Below are positions 44,702 through 56,296 of a DNA stretch of 64,000 nt, piece by piece. Position 1 is the first letter of the stretch. Each line of letters begins with the position of its first letter. The notes below the pieces were generated by a model. It was not told the DNA's origin. It made no database searches and worked only from the letters and a program-made list of their open reading frames with translations. The stretch spans positions 35,013,456 to 35,077,455 of the forward strand of contig OY829648.1 in NCBI GenBank assembly GCA_963691815.1, written 5' to 3'. Made by a program: the position numbers and the translations under genes. Origin of the DNA: Echiichthys vipera (lineage: Eukaryota; Chordata; Actinopteri; Perciformes; Trachinidae).

Positions 44702-46560
44702 TAGGGATGCACGATAATTATCGGGCCGACAAAATATCGACCGATTTCAGGGATTATTACGTCATTTTTTTATCGATTTGATATGTACATTTTAACTGAT
44801 AAAAAGATCCAATAAATTAATGAAATTGGGGGAATTGTTTGCAGGGCGAGTAGCCCCAAAACAGGCCAGAGACGTCACGTCATCTACTCGCGCCTTATCA
44901 GAAGGACCCAAGCCTGACAAAAAAGGACTACACGTGAGTTTTACCACAATCATATGGACATTGAATGTTGGTCCGGTCAGCATGCTAAGCTTAACAGCTC
45001 AGTGGTTGGATCAAGATTTTAACAAAAAGCAAAAAGCAATGCTGCACGCACAGGAGTGCCCCGGGTCGCATACAGGGACAATGTTATGTCAAGCTTTTGA
45101 AACAATGCTCGCGCACTGTGGAAAATAACAAAAAAACAAGTGCATGCTGTGTGATAATGCACAAAACATGACCAAGGCTATGGAGGAGTGTGGGCTTGCA
45201 AGCTTGGGCTGTATGGCACACATGTAACAGCTCACTGTCAATGAGGCTGTGCTGAGGTAAAAGAAGCAAAACAGACTGTGTTTCGATCAGCAGGAGGATA
45301 GTAGGGCACTTCAAACACTCCCAACTCATCACCTCCTGTCTTCAAAGCTTACATAAACAACTAGGCATGAAAGAGGCAAGGCCAAATTTTGACTTACCTG
45401 CTTGTCTGACCCGTCAGTGGAGATGCTCACTATACTTGACCCCTGTGAACATCTGACAAAAGACATTAGCTCAGCTACAGTGACCGCGGCTGATGTCATC
45501 CCCTCCATTTAAGCCTTAAAACGTCTGTTAAATAGGACCATTGCAACAGATCATGGAGTTAAAACTTCAAAGAGCATCCTACTGCAAGCCATAGAGCAGC
45601 GTTTCAGTCACATCTAGACAGAGTCCTTGTTTTGGCTTGCTACAATCTTGGACCCTAGATATAAGGACTGCTTTTTTGTCCAAGCAACAAAAAGGGAAGC
45701 AGGCCAAGGTGAGACGTGTAGCATCAGCAGAAAATGTTGAAGAGCCAACAGAAAAGAAAGGCAAGACAGATGACAACAACAATGTTTCCCTGCTGACTAT
45801 GTATGAAGACGTCCTTCAAGAAAACAACACGAAAGAGCTCAACCAAAGCCAAACAGATCAGCAGATAGTAATTCATTTAATGTTTAAATAAAGCTTTGGA
45901 TATCTACGATAAAAAAGACCAAAACATAGCAATGTTAAATATATAATTTTGTTTTTGTTCTTTGTTAGTGTTATTCTACTTTAGATTCAAGCCAATCTCT
46001 CAGAGTTCACGATGCCGAGAGCCGAGAGCCATGGAGTAGTGGAGAAGCAACAAAACCCGGTTCCTGGACCTTGCCTCACTTGCGCGGAAATACCTGTCCT
46101 CTCCTTGTACCAGCATAGACAGTGAAAGTTTGTTTTCCGCTGCTGCAAATGTTATTGATGACAAAGCAACCTTCTTGGATGTGAGAAGGCATAGATGAAA
46201 AATTTTCCACTGATGCCCTCAACTAACAAACAGAAAAGACACGTGAAAAGATAGTTTTGGGGGAGGTTAAGAAATGTTGTAGAAATCATTTAAGTTTTTT
46301 TTTCTTAGAACTATAAGATTTCAGAGAAATCTCAACTATTCCCCAAAGTCTTAACCATTCTGTAAACCTTTGGTTGATGATGCGCTTTATTTTTGAGGAT
46401 GCACTTTGTTTTATTTATTTGATTAGATTTTTGGTAATTGGGCTTGACATTTGTCAATAAATATCATTTGATGTTTGAAAAACAATTGGGTTAACCCCAC
46501 AAATACCTTTGCAGCTAAACCATAATTCTGTTAAACAGAACTGAATGGATGAATTAAATT
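44702..46560 (+). mobile_element. autonomous-type hAT element, decayed
   Basis: The left end TAGGGATGCACGATAATTAT matches a hAT family terminus common in fish. It is followed by a ZBED-like transposase remnant. The matching right terminus was not found, so the end coordinate is approximate. Confidence 0.6.
44820..46240 (+). pseudogene. hAT (ZBED-like) transposase pseudogene
   Basis: 44820-45123 reads a hAT RNase H-like part: SLTAQWLDQDFN, then AQECPGSHTGTMLCQAFETM. Pieces in other frames follow (GLASLGCMAHM near 45200, LKRLLNRTIATDHGVKTSKS near 45520, TILDPRYKDCFF near 45650). The C-terminal hATC dimerisation part, KYLSSPCTSIDSESLFSAAA, lies at about 46090-46150. Many stops and frameshifts separate the pieces, so it is non-functional. 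The zinc-finger BED start is not readable. Confidence 0.75.
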
Positions 46561-46621
46561 GTGTCTTTTGCTGCTGTTATGTACAGAAAATGACCAAATA
46601 TTATGACCGTATTTTTGTTTA

Positions 46622-48230
46622 GGCCAGAGCGACTAATTTCTCGAGGATCTTAGAGAGAAAAGGAAGGTTAGATATGGGTCTATAATTGGCTAGTACCTCA
46701 GGATCAAGACTGGGCTTTTTAAGCAGAGGTTTAATTACAGCTACTTTAAAAGACTGTGGTACATAACCTGCTGATAAAGACATGTTAATCATATCTAATA
46801 CAGGAGTGCTAACTAAAGATAACACTTATTTAAGTAACCTAGTAGGAATAGAGTCTGAGAATAGAGTCTAGAGTAGGAATAGAGTCTTTGATGCCGAAAT
46901 AGTAGAGGTTAATTTGTTAAGGTCAACTGTAGAAAAGCAGTCCAAGATTATATCAGGTTGTACAGTTGTTTCTAAGGTTCCTGGGTTTGAAGAAAAACTA
47001 GTGCCAAGGGAGTTGATTTTGTCTCCAATAGTTATAATTTTGTCATTAAAGAAGGTCATGAAGTCGTTACTACTGAGGGTTATAGGAATACATGGCTCAG
47101 TAGAGCTGTGGCTCTCTGTAAGCCTGGCTACAGTGCTGAAAAGAAATCTAGGATTGTTCTTATTCTCCTCTATTAAAGATGAGTAATAGGCTGCTCTGTT
47201 TCCAATTTTCGTGATATTTGTTTTAATTCACGGGTTTGTGAGTTATACCACGGAGCTAACTTCCTCTATTTCATTATCTTCTTTATTAAAGGAGCAACAG
47301 AGTCGAGTGTTGTTCGTAGTGAGCCTGCAACACTGTCAACAAGGTGATCAATTTCAGAGAAACTGTCAAGATCTGGCTCTGTCAGTGCCCTCCTCTCCTT
47401 TGTCTTGTGTGTGTTTGTCTCCCCCTGTCTGCGTTTCCCTGCCTGTGCTTCCACCTGTCTGTCTGTAGGTCCGGTAGGCGTTCCTCAAAGCTGCAGCCTG
47501 TTAAGCTGATTACACCACCACCTTAAAAGCCTGAGGCTGGCAGACATGCAGCGCCGGACCGTCGTCGACCCAACCTTGGTAAAACTATTCCCCCCGGACT
47601 GGCATCCCCTTTCTCGTAGTGATTTTCACGCTCCCCGTTGTAAGCTTACTAATCGTGTTTGTGTTTTGTCTTTCTCCGTAGTTTCCCGTGTTCCCATTTC
47701 CCGTCCGTCTCCTGATCTCCCATCGTCTCCCCGTTCCTGTATTCCCGTGTTCGTTTAGTTAGTCTTGTGTTTGTTTATCTGTAGTGTTTTTGCGTTTGTC
47801 CGTTTGTATTATTAAACGTTTTATTTGTAACTTTAGTTTTGTCTGTGTCTGCATCAAGTCCATTTTCGTGTTAACCTGAACCGTTCATGACAGAAACTAA
47901 CGTTAGTGCAGGAATCTTGAATATTAGGATAAGGCATTAAATTAAATGCAGATGGAATGGCTTCCTTAAATTGAATTACAGCACTATCAGATAAACATCT
48001 AGTGTAGAAACTTTTGCTCAGAGGTGAGTAGTCCTCTAATACCAATTCAAAAGTTATTAAATAATGGTCTGTTAAAATAGGATTCTGTGGAAAGACTATT
48101 AAGTCATTGATTTCCACACCATAAGCCAAAACAAGGTCAAGGGTGTGGTTAAAACAGTGAGTAGGTTTATGTACACTCTGACTAAAACCAATCGAATCTA
48201 ATAGAGAGATAAACGCAATACTAAGGCTAT
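46622..48230 (-). pseudogene. minus-strand L2-type LINE fragment
   Basis: It corresponds to about 35430-36567 of the L2 element at 33600-38631, read in reverse. It has VEINDLIVFPQNPIL and DHYLITFELVLEDYS (48129-47854), EIDHLVDSVAGSLRTTLDSV (47454-47266), MTFFNDKIITI (47059 on) and YRPISNLPFLSKILEKLV (46825-46619). The endonuclease start and the RT catalytic half are absent. Stops and frameshifts are present. A solo LTR (47364-47892) is inserted in it. Confidence 0.85.
47364..47892. mobile_element. solo LTR with 5-bp target duplication
   Basis: A 529-bp segment interrupting the minus-strand L2 copy. It starts TGTCAAGATCTGG and ends CCGTTCATGACA, so it has TG...CA termini within a short TGTCA/TGACA inverted repeat. 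GAAAC lies on both sides (47359-47363 and 47893-47897). The L2 sequence resumes at once after the duplication. The interior has pyrimidine-rich tracts and a TTATTAAACG polyA-like stretch similar in style to the Gypsy LTR at 56871. It is probably left by LTR-LTR recombination. No genes. Confidence 0.85.
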
Positions 48231-48339
48231 TGGGTTATCTCTAGCGTTTAACAGCTCTCTCTGAAATGTTGTGAAACTCTAGTCCTCATTAGGACTCTCA
48301 AACTCGTTATCAAATCAAATTAATCGCGACATGCAGTGT

Positions 48340-48700
48340 ATTTGCTGTCTGCCCACATACAGACATTAACATTATCAACGTGTTTTTTTGCAAAATATTT
48401 ACAAATTTTGAATTTGATGCGTGCAACAGGTTCCAAAAAATCTGGGACAGGGGCATGTTTACCACTGTGTTACATCACCTTTTCTTTGAACAACACTCAA
48501 TAATAGTTTGGGAACTGAGGACACTAATTGTTGAAGCTTTGTCAGATGTGGACTGCAGCAGGCCAGTTTAGTACCTGCACTCTTTTACTACGAAGCCAAG
48601 CTGTTATAACGTGCAGAATGTGGCTTGGCATTGTCTTGCTGAAATAAGCAGGGACTTCCCTGAATAAGACGTTGCTTGGATAGCAGCAGATGTTGTTCCA
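48340..48700 (-). mobile_element. DNA transposon fragment, same family as 6421-7325
   Basis: GTGGACTGCAGCAGGCCAGT, TCTTTTACTACGAAGCC, GGCATTGTCTTGCTGAAATA and GACGTTGCTTGGATAGCAGC align with 6591-6735. The preceding TTTTTTGCAAAATATTTAC to CTGGGACAGGGGCATG region is the terminal part of the same fish family. No open frame remains. Confidence 0.65.
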
Positions 48701-50834
48701 GTAGAATGTGCTGCTGTTTGTAGCTACATGCTAGCGACAGAGAAAGCTGTATATTTGTTGCTTGTGTTGTTCAGTACTCCGTAAATTGAGAGCACACATC
48801 TGCAGAATGTCCGGTTGTGTTTGGTTTGTTACACATTGTTATGTTGTTACACATATCATCATTTGTGATTTCTGACGGTAGAAATGCTGTTTTATTGCCC
48901 CACAGTCCACTATTTACTACATGTAGCTACTTGCTAATGGCAGTAATAAGGAACAGTGGGGAGGAGACCAGGAAGTGCCTGACCAATCAGAGCAGACTGG
49001 GTTTTTCTAGAAGTGCTTTTTTGAACATTAAAGCATGTTAACATGTTCAAGTAGAAACATAAAATACAGATATGATACTGAAAAAGAATAGAATGGGATC
49101 CCTTTACAAACAACATAATTCCGCCTTTTCTGTTGCCACTTTTGGCCACGCTGAGCCAAACCATGCCCTTCTGATACCAGTTTTAGCGCACTGAACTTAA
49201 CCAAGCTGCACCTGAGATGGACCATCTCCAGAGCAGGGCCAAAGCAAGCCCACCCTGCCTCCAACCGGCCACAGTGAGTGTTGCCAGCAACAACCTCACC
49301 TTGACGACCTCACTTCTTTCCCTCAAAGAAAGCTGTGTTGGGAAACTTAACTCATGTATGTGCAGCAGGACAGCAGAAAGAAAGAAAGACAGTTTTAAAA
49401 GTCTCTGTGTTCAACTCTCAGTACTTTAGTAGCTTCTAACTGATTCTCTGTGGTCGGAAGTTTAGTTTCGCTCCTGTTTTTACTTTGAAATATCATAATA
49501 TGTTTTATTTTACTAAAACCAACTGAAACCACTCTGTTTCATGCACACTCACTACTTTGCTTGTGCCTCCAGGTTGTCCACACACCCTTTTTTTTATCTG
49601 ACTCGTCAGGAAGCAGACTAATCAACCTTGTTTTAATGTCAATAAAATGACAAGTAATGTCTGTACCTCCTTCTTAAAGTTTGCACTGTACTAATGCTTC
49701 TTGGGTCTGTGAAAAGGTTCAGCCTACAGCTCTCACCACAACTCACCCACACCATTTGTCAGATCATGTTCCTTTAAGGTACCGTGACTCAGTGCAACAC
49801 TGTTACACTCTAACTGAATTGAGTAAACCTCACTAGTGAAGCAAGGGGGTACTGCACCCCTGGTGGTGGCTGCAGGTTTAACATGACTGTTTAATTCCAA
49901 GAAATGTTTTTGTGGAGCAACTACATTTTACAGATCTGTCAATTAAATCAACTAATTGTTTGGGCGACAAAATTGTATGAGTCTATGTCAACAAACACAT
50001 TATTTAATGAGGGACAGCCCTGTTTTCGTCTTTAAATATATACTGACATGGCTGTACAATAAGTCCTGTAGATCATCATGGCTGACGGCCGTCTGTCAGG
50101 TTGTCAGATTATAACACTGGGGATGATCTACTGTAAATACGCTATTCAATCCAGTTTGTAACAGTACTGATGACATCATCTTTACTTCGAGTGAATATGT
50201 GCGTGGAGAGGTTACATTGAACACGTACTATGCTGACTGCTCGCAGAGCGGCTAATGCAACACCGGCTACACCAGGTGTAAGAGCAGTGCCATAGTGGTG
50301 CGAATGCACGATGGAGATCCGCTGAATAAATGTTATTCATGGTGCATGCATGCCTCCCTTTGTGTGTGGCAAGTTTTTAAAAACAAAGTGTCGAATTATT
50401 TTTTTTGAAAGGGTCACTGATTTTCCTGCCACTTCAGCTCCGGAAAATATTGTTTTTAACACAGTTTCTCGTTTTTATATTTAGCTCCAGCTCTGGTAAG
50501 CTCAACGCCACTCAAGCTAAGTGAACCCTGGTCAGTGGTAAACGGGGGCACTTGGACTCGTCCATCTCTCCCTCCTCTGCTTCCGGATCTACCACTGGAT
50601 AATATGTATGACTTCCTAAGCCTACAGGGTTTCCCTCCGCTGGGTGTGCGCTCCAGCTCGCCCCCCGGGATCCGTCCATCGGTCCTCTTGTCCAACCTGA
50701 TCCCTCCCCTCCGTCTCAGTTAGGAGCAGCCGCAGGCCGGCGCACCTCCAGGCAGCCCGTGGAGCAGCGCATTTCCTCCGTGCGGGTCAGGCACGTAAGG
50801 GTACATGGCGGCCAAACCTTCTGCCGCCCTGCGA
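48701..50834. other. unannotated sequence
   Basis: No repeat or exon recognised. The GC-rich stretch 50500-50830 may be the 5' part of the LINE that follows, but no motif proves this. Confidence 0.35.
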
Positions 50835-51540
50835 TTTTATCACTGACAAACTGAACAATAAAATTAAGACAACACTGGACTCAGTGGCTCCGCTTTTAAT
50901 TAAACAATTAAAACGAGACCTACACCCCCATGGAGAACTGAGGAAGTTAAATAACTCAAAAGGGAATGCAGGAGTGCTGAGAGGTGATAGAGGAAATCAA
51001 ATGTAACAGTTCCCAATTAAATTTTACATTGAAACCTCAAAATTTATAATAACACAGTCAAACAAGCAAGAATCTCCCACTTCCAAAAACTAATGAATGA
51101 CCATAAAAATAACCCCAAATTCCCATTTTTCACGATTGATCTTTTAACTAACACATATTTTAAAAGCTCCTCCAAGACACCAGATAAGGCCCTTTGTGAG
51201 GATTTTGCAGACCACTTCAGAAAAAAATCAATGACATCAGATCCACTTTTTTTATCCCAATATCCCATTGCCCTGGTTGATGCGAGGACACTAGCTCAAG
51301 TTTTCTCCCAGGTAAAGCCCACAACCTGCCTTTTAGATCCAATTCCCACACCATTTTTTAAAACACTCTATGGATTCTTTGAGGCACAGCTGTTGTATCT
51401 GGTGAATTGCTCTCTTCAGACGGGTGTCTTCCCCACCTCCTTAAAAACGATGGTGGTGAAGCCCCTTCTGAAGAAAAGTGATGAGACCCCAATGTTTTTA
51501 AATAACTACCGGCCTGTATCCACAAACAGAGATAGCTTTT
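50835..51540 (+). pseudogene. L2-type LINE fragment, endonuclease-RT linker and RT start
   Basis: Pieces read KLNNKIKTTLDSVAPLL, then ISHFQKLMNDHKNNPKF, and from 51093 an open frame with CLLDPIPTPFFKTLYG, VNCSLQTGVFPTSLKTMVV, KPLLKKSDETP and NNYRPVS. It breaks off just before the RT palm, where the piggyBac element begins. L2-like 3' UTR sequence appears at 53593-53800 on the far side. It is a different subfamily from the element at 33600-38631. Confidence 0.75.
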
Positions 51541-51551
51541 TACCATGATAT

Positions 51552-53588
51552 CCTCCTGACTACCAGTAGTTCAAATTTGTCCTCTGTGGAGGACATTTGT
51601 AAACCTGACTATCTCTCACCCACTGCATACTACTGCATTAACTCCCTTTGCTATCTAGAGAGGACATTTAGGGCTTTTCAATGATACCAAATGTGAAGGG
51701 GTGGGGCTTTGGTACATTTAACTTCCACATTCAGGAAAATGGTGTCCGTCAGTCCAAGCACATTTTACGGGGAAAGGAAAAGTAAGTGCATAATACTTTT
51801 TATTGAGCAAATTTTGGCTTAAAATGTTGTCGGCATATTTTATATGAGTCTCTTAAGAACACATTAAAACATTTTCTGAATTATTTTAGGTCTATTTTAG
51901 CATAGTATTTAAGTATTTAAAAAATTTCCTCCGTAGTGGACATTTGTAGTTATTTCCTCCATTTAGTTCTGTTTTATTTCAAATGAAAGAAAGGGAGTCA
52001 TTCTCAGAAGCAGAGAGAATTTTACTGCAAATTGTTGATAGAAACTCAGATATTAAGTTGTCTGAAGAAGATCAAGATGCAGTGTTTGAGCCAGAAGCAG
52101 GGGAGGGTGATTCAGAGAACTCTGGGGATGAAACACAGGCAGGGCAAGCAGAGGCTGTGGCATCAGGTGAGGCAGAACAGTCTACATCTATGTCCGATCG
52201 GCCTCCACTGTAGTGCAAGAATTCAAAGTACTATTTCAGACTCAGGCCCCTCTTGACCAAAGTAAGGAAAGGATGTCTAAGTCTGCCTAGAACAGGAAAA
52301 TTGTGCATTGATGAGCAAATGGTTCCATTTACTGGTCGATGCCCAAGTGCACCAGTATATACCGGGCAAACCACACCCAACTGGATTGAAGGTGTTTGTC
52401 TTGGCCGCACCCACTGGTCTGGTATTAGACTTTGTGGTCTACCAAGGAAAGACTACCTTTAAAGTTACAGAAGGAAAGGACATTTGAGAGCAAGCTGTTC
52501 TTTATTTGACAGAGTCTGTTCCCCAAGGAATCTATCTGTTATTTGACAGGTTCTTTACAACGATCAACCTCCTCGACACCCTGATGGCAAAAGGGATGAC
52601 AGGGACTTGAACCCTCATGAAAAGCAGAGTTCCAAAGGACTGCAAGATTATAGGGGATAAACCCTTAAAAAAGAAAGGAAGAGGGGCATCAGAGATGGTA
52701 GTCAGATGGAGCCCTCCTGAACTTGCTGTCATAAAGTGGTTGGACAACAAGCCAGTTGCCATGACATCCTCTGCCTATGGCATTGAAACCTCAGGACACA
52801 CGCAGTAGATGGTCTAAGAAAGACAAAAGGTTTGTCCAGGTGTCAAGGCCACAGGCATATGCTGAGTACAACACCAACATGGGTGGTGTGGACTTAATTG
52901 ACCGAATGTTGAGTTTCAACAGGATGGCCTTTCACACTCGGATATGGACAGTGCATGCAGTTTTCCACTTCTTTGACCTGGCAATCACCAACTCATGGGT
53001 TCAGTGACTAGCAGTCTCTGGGGAAGAAACCACTGAAGTTCCTTGGCTTTAAACTTCTCCTTGGTGAAGACCTGATTACTCTTGCCCAAGCAGGAGTCGA
53101 AAGTGACAGTGAAGATGATTACACTCCCCCATGTCAAAAGTGGAAACCACAGCCAAATGCAGCTGTGAGACACTATGGCGCCATCCATCTTCCAGAAGTG
53201 GTGGATGAAACACATGCATCAAGGTGTCGCAGATCCGGCTGCATGAGCAAAACCTATGTGATGCGCACAAAGTGCAAGGTATTCCTTTGTGTTTCCAAGA
53301 AGAGGAATTACTTTTTGAAGTATCATACCAAATGAGCACAACAAAGCAAAACACAACAAAAGTGATGATAGGCAGTTATGTTGATGTTAAACTCCATCTC
53401 AAGTTGCCATCAAGGTTCCGTTTCACATGTATGGTGTTCTGAAGTCCACTGTAGTGGACACATGATATCTTAAAAATTAAAAATAAAAAATAAAAAAAAA
53501 TGTTTGCAGTATTCTAATTACCTTACAAAGATTGGGGGATTTAAAAAAAATGTGATTGGACAATTTTTTTCCCCTGGTAGTCAGGAGG
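51552..53588. mobile_element. piggyBac element
   Basis: Perfect 15-bp inverted ends: CCTCCTGACTACCAG at 51552-51566 and CTGGTAGTCAGGAGG at 53574-53588. The right end is followed by TTAA (53589-53592), the piggyBac target. The left end is preceded by GATAT, not TTAA. The element encloses a broken piggyBac transposase. CCTCTGTGGAGGACATTTGT-like repeats near both ends resemble the internal repeats of this family. Confidence 0.8.
51983..53442 (+). pseudogene. piggyBac transposase pseudogene
   Basis: 51983-52213 encodes an acidic N-terminal piece (EEDQDAVFEPEAGEG). From about 52225 the core is readable in several frames: PLLTKVRKGCLSLPRTG, then CIDEQMVPFTGR (first catalytic Asp), LFDRFFTTINLLDTLMAKG near 52540 (second Asp), then PKDCKIIGDKPLKKKGRG and YNTNMGGVDLIDRMLSFNR near 52870-52920 (third Asp). 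It ends with a cysteine-bearing tail (RCRRSGCMSKTYVM) near 53230. Frameshifts and stops occur at 52460, 52530, 52610 and 52806, and part of the N-terminal half is deleted near 52210. All three Asp positions survive in pieces, but no continuous protein is possible. Confidence 0.85.
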
Positions 53589-53592
53589 TTAA

Positions 53593-53800
53593 GAGTATAG
53601 TGTAGTATAATGTATGTCTTTGTGTATCTCTGTGTGTATATTTTTGGGGGTGGGAGGTTGGGGTTTTCATTGTGTTTCTTTGTTGTTCATGTTTTGTTTC
53701 ATTTTTTGTTTTGCTTTTATTATCTGTAAGGCACTTTGTGCTACTGTAAAAAGTATGAAAGTGTTGATTTGATTTTTATTTTACTTGAAACATTGAACGC
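53593..53800 (+). repeat. probable L2 3' UTR remnant after piggyBac
   Basis: GTAAGGCACTTTGTGCTACTG and TTGATTTGATTTTTATTTTA resemble the 3' UTR of L2-type elements, consistent with the interrupted LINE resuming. The match is loose. Confidence 0.4.
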
Positions 53801-54858
53801 CAACAAATGTGTGGAAAAAAAATGTGTTTTGCATGTTGGAAATGATGACATCTGTTTTTTGTCAAACATTTTGCTTTTGGATATGTTTGAATTACACAAG
53901 TTGGAAACAATCCTTATTTATTAGTTATTTATTCAGTTATGTTTTATTTTGCGTGTAGTATTTGGCAGCCAGTGGGCAGCCTAGTAGTGTGGGCAGCCTA
54001 GTAGTGTGCGATGTTGAGTTTAGATTCTCTGCAGCCTATATTTCCCATCACTATCCTCAGGGGTCGGGCCGGGTCTTTGATCTAGCGCTTGTGTCTTTTT
54101 TTTGTTTTGTTTTGTTTTTTAAATCATTGCTCTATTGGACTTATCTGAGGAGAAAGCTATACCATAAACAGAAACATTATAGGTCTATATATATTTAGCA
54201 GAAGACAGTAAGGTAAAGTGCAACATTCAGCTTGGAGATGTAAAGGATCAAATAAAAACAGGAGCATGAACTTTGATGAAGTCTGGAGGAAAGTCTGAGG
54301 TATGGAACCATTTCAAACAAGTCGCAATGACAACATATGTGTCTGCTTTGTCCAGTGCATTAAGTGCAATTCACGTTTCTTCAGTCAGATCCTTTTGTGA
54401 TCAATTCCATTCTGAATATTTCCATTCGGAAGTTCAAACAACTCTGAAGAATGTTGTCAGTTGTCAGGTTGAAATTGGGCTCTGGCTCATAATTACTGTT
54501 AATGTGTCGGGCCGGGCTCGGACCGAACATGCACAGGCACGGGTAGGGTCTGGCTTGATTTTCTGGGCCTGATCTAAGCTCTAGTACGATGCGCTAGGGT
54601 ACAGCAGTAGAAAAAAAAATATGATTGGCAGCCCCCCATACTTAAAACATCTTCCCGCGTGCCTGGTTGACCTAGGCATGTTGGGAATAGTTAATAAGAG
54701 TGCTTAATGTGCTGTGTGCAACACAGGCAACATGAAAAACCCCTTCGGAGAGTCAGGGAGGGGAGGACAGGATGAAAGAAGGCAGGGGTAGGAGTAAAAC
54801 AGCACGTGTGGAACTTGAGTGATACAGGGAGGAAGGCAGACAGGCAGTCAGGTCTTAC
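53801..54858. other. unannotated; hAT-like terminus near 54555-54582
   Basis: A short direct duplication (GGCAGCCTAGTAGTGTG twice) lies at about 53976-54009. GATTTTCTGGGCCTGATC followed by TAAGCTCTA at 54558-54583 resembles an inverted hAT terminus, but no partner end was found. No exon recognised. Confidence 0.3.
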
Positions 54859-55000
54859 CCTCTAACACAGTAAGCTTGGCGCTGGTGTTGATCTCTCCCA
54901 TACTGTTGGTGGCTGTGCATTCATAGATGGCTTCGTCACGGTGGGTCCTCAAAGGCTGGATACGCAGTACCGAGCCCGAGCCATCATCAAACTCAATCAC
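54859..55000 (-). CDS. ptprf: host exon: LAR-type receptor protein tyrosine phosphatase, Ig domain 1
   Basis: A 142-bp exon on the minus strand with a CAG acceptor at 55003-55001 after a pyrimidine-rich tract and a GTAAGA donor from 54858. It translates without stops to 47 residues starting VIEFDDGSGSVLRIQPLR and including RDEAIYECTATNSMGEINTS and AKLTVLE. This is the second half of the first Ig domain of LAR-family phosphatases; the Tyr-x-Cys of the F strand is present. The wording RDEAIYECTATNS and GEINTSAKL fits PTPRF better than PTPRS or PTPRD as I remember them. LAR receptors are type I membrane proteins for cell adhesion and axon guidance. The next and previous exons are not in the window, so the introns on both sides are very long and TE-filled. 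Confidence 0.85.
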
Positions 55001-55303
55001 CTGGCAAGATGACAGAAGAGGAAGATTAAAATCATCACCTGTGGGGATTAAGCCGGGATATTCCGGTTATCCTGATTTACTTGATCTATGATCCGGTTGC
55101 ACGAAAGCACACGCATATAAGTTACCATGGAGATTTATTCTGTGCTGTTTGCCAGGTCCATATCATGTTAACAGCCAGGCTTGATTAATCCTGCTGCTTT
55201 ATCTGTTCAGTCAGCCGTCACTGCGATCACAAATCAAACAACTATTCCATGATCTTTTAGCCTGATTACATTTTAAGTAGATATGAAAGTACCAGGGATA
55301 CAT
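55001..55303. other. intron next to the ptprf-like exon
   Basis: No repeat recognised with confidence. Confidence 0.4.
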
Positions 55304-55313
55304 TTTGTGTGTG

Positions 55314-55351
<38 letters not shown>

Positions 55352-55364
55352 TATATGTGTGTTT
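55304..55364. repeat. (GT)n-(CA)n palindromic microsatellite
   Basis: TGTGTGTGTATACACACACA followed by a long CA run and ACATATATGTGTGT. The tract is self-complementary and could form a hairpin. Confidence 0.85.
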
Positions 55365-55367
55365 ATA

Positions 55368-56040
55368 CAGTGCCTATAGAAAGTTATGATACCCTTCCAA
55401 AACCTTACAGCCTGAAATGATAATACATATTCAATATTCAATGATGATACAAAAAATTCCACCGTGATTTACACATTTTGCCTTACAACATTCAAGTGAA
55501 AAAGTTTTTTCAACATTTCTGAAAATTAATAAAAAAATAAAAGCTAGAATAGCAGGGTTGGAAAAGTGATGAGTCCCCAGATGTAATATTTTTTTGATGC
55601 ACATTTTGCTTTAATTACAGCCATCAGTCTGTTTGGATCTGTCTCTAACAGCTTTGCGCACCTAGATTGGGAAATATTGCCCCATTCTTCCTGCAGAACT
55701 GTTTGAGTTCAGTCAAATTCTGTGGTCAGCGGTGATGGACTGACCTCTTCAAGTCCATTCACAGATGTTCTTTAGGATTCAGGTCAGGGCTCTGACTAGG
55801 CCACTCTAGGACAATCACCTCCCTGTCCTTAAGCCACTGTGTTGTTTTTATGGAGGTGTGTTTTGAGTCGTTGTCATGCTGGAAGGTGAACCACCTGCCT
55901 ATTTCAAGTGTCTAAAAGAGGGCTGCAGGTTTTCCTCAAGAATTTGGGTGGACTTTGAAGGGACCATTTTCCCTTCAATCCTGACCAATTTCCCAGTTCC
56001 TGCTGAAGAGAAACAAGCCCACAACATAATATCACAGGGC
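55368..56040 (-). pseudogene. Tc1-like transposon with transposase remnant
   Basis: It starts at CAGTGCCTATAGAAAG after a TA, the Tc1 target dinucleotide. On the minus strand it reads MLWACFSSAGTGKLVRIEG and ILEENLQPSFRHLK, the Tc1 DDE region. The upstream helix-turn-helix part is only recognisable as DNA (GTCATGCTGGAAGGTGAACC; CATTCACAGATGTTCTTTAG). Stops break the frame, and a SINE follows at 56041. The other terminus is not seen. Confidence 0.7.
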
Positions 56041-56256
56041 ACAAACAGAGACAGAAAACTATTCACTCTCACATTCACACCTACAGGCGATTTAGGGCCA
56101 TCAATTAACCTAAGGAGAAGAGGCCGGAAAACCCAGAGAGAACCCACACAGACATGGTGAACACATGCAAACTCCACACAGAGTTTTCAGAGAGGATTCA
56201 AACCAGTATCCCTCTTGCTGTGAGGCGGCAGTGCTAACCACCACACCACCATGCCC
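56041..56256 (-). mobile_element. tRNA-derived SINE, minus strand
   Basis: Reverse-strand features: GGTGGTGTGGTGGTTAGCAC (A-box region), GCCTCACAGCAAG, a degraded B box in GGTTTGAATCCTC, GTGGAGTTTGCATG, GGGTTCTCTCTGGG and GTAGGTGTGAATGTGAGAG. It is the same family as 11558-11848 and is better preserved at the tRNA head. It inserted in the Tc1 element. Confidence 0.8.
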
Positions 56257-56296
56257 TAGATATGTATGTGTCCATGTATGTATGTACATATATACA

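Noticed and set aside
45637..45891. Open frame of 84 codons as a separate gene
   Set aside because: It lies in order within the decayed hAT transposase and is best read as part of it.
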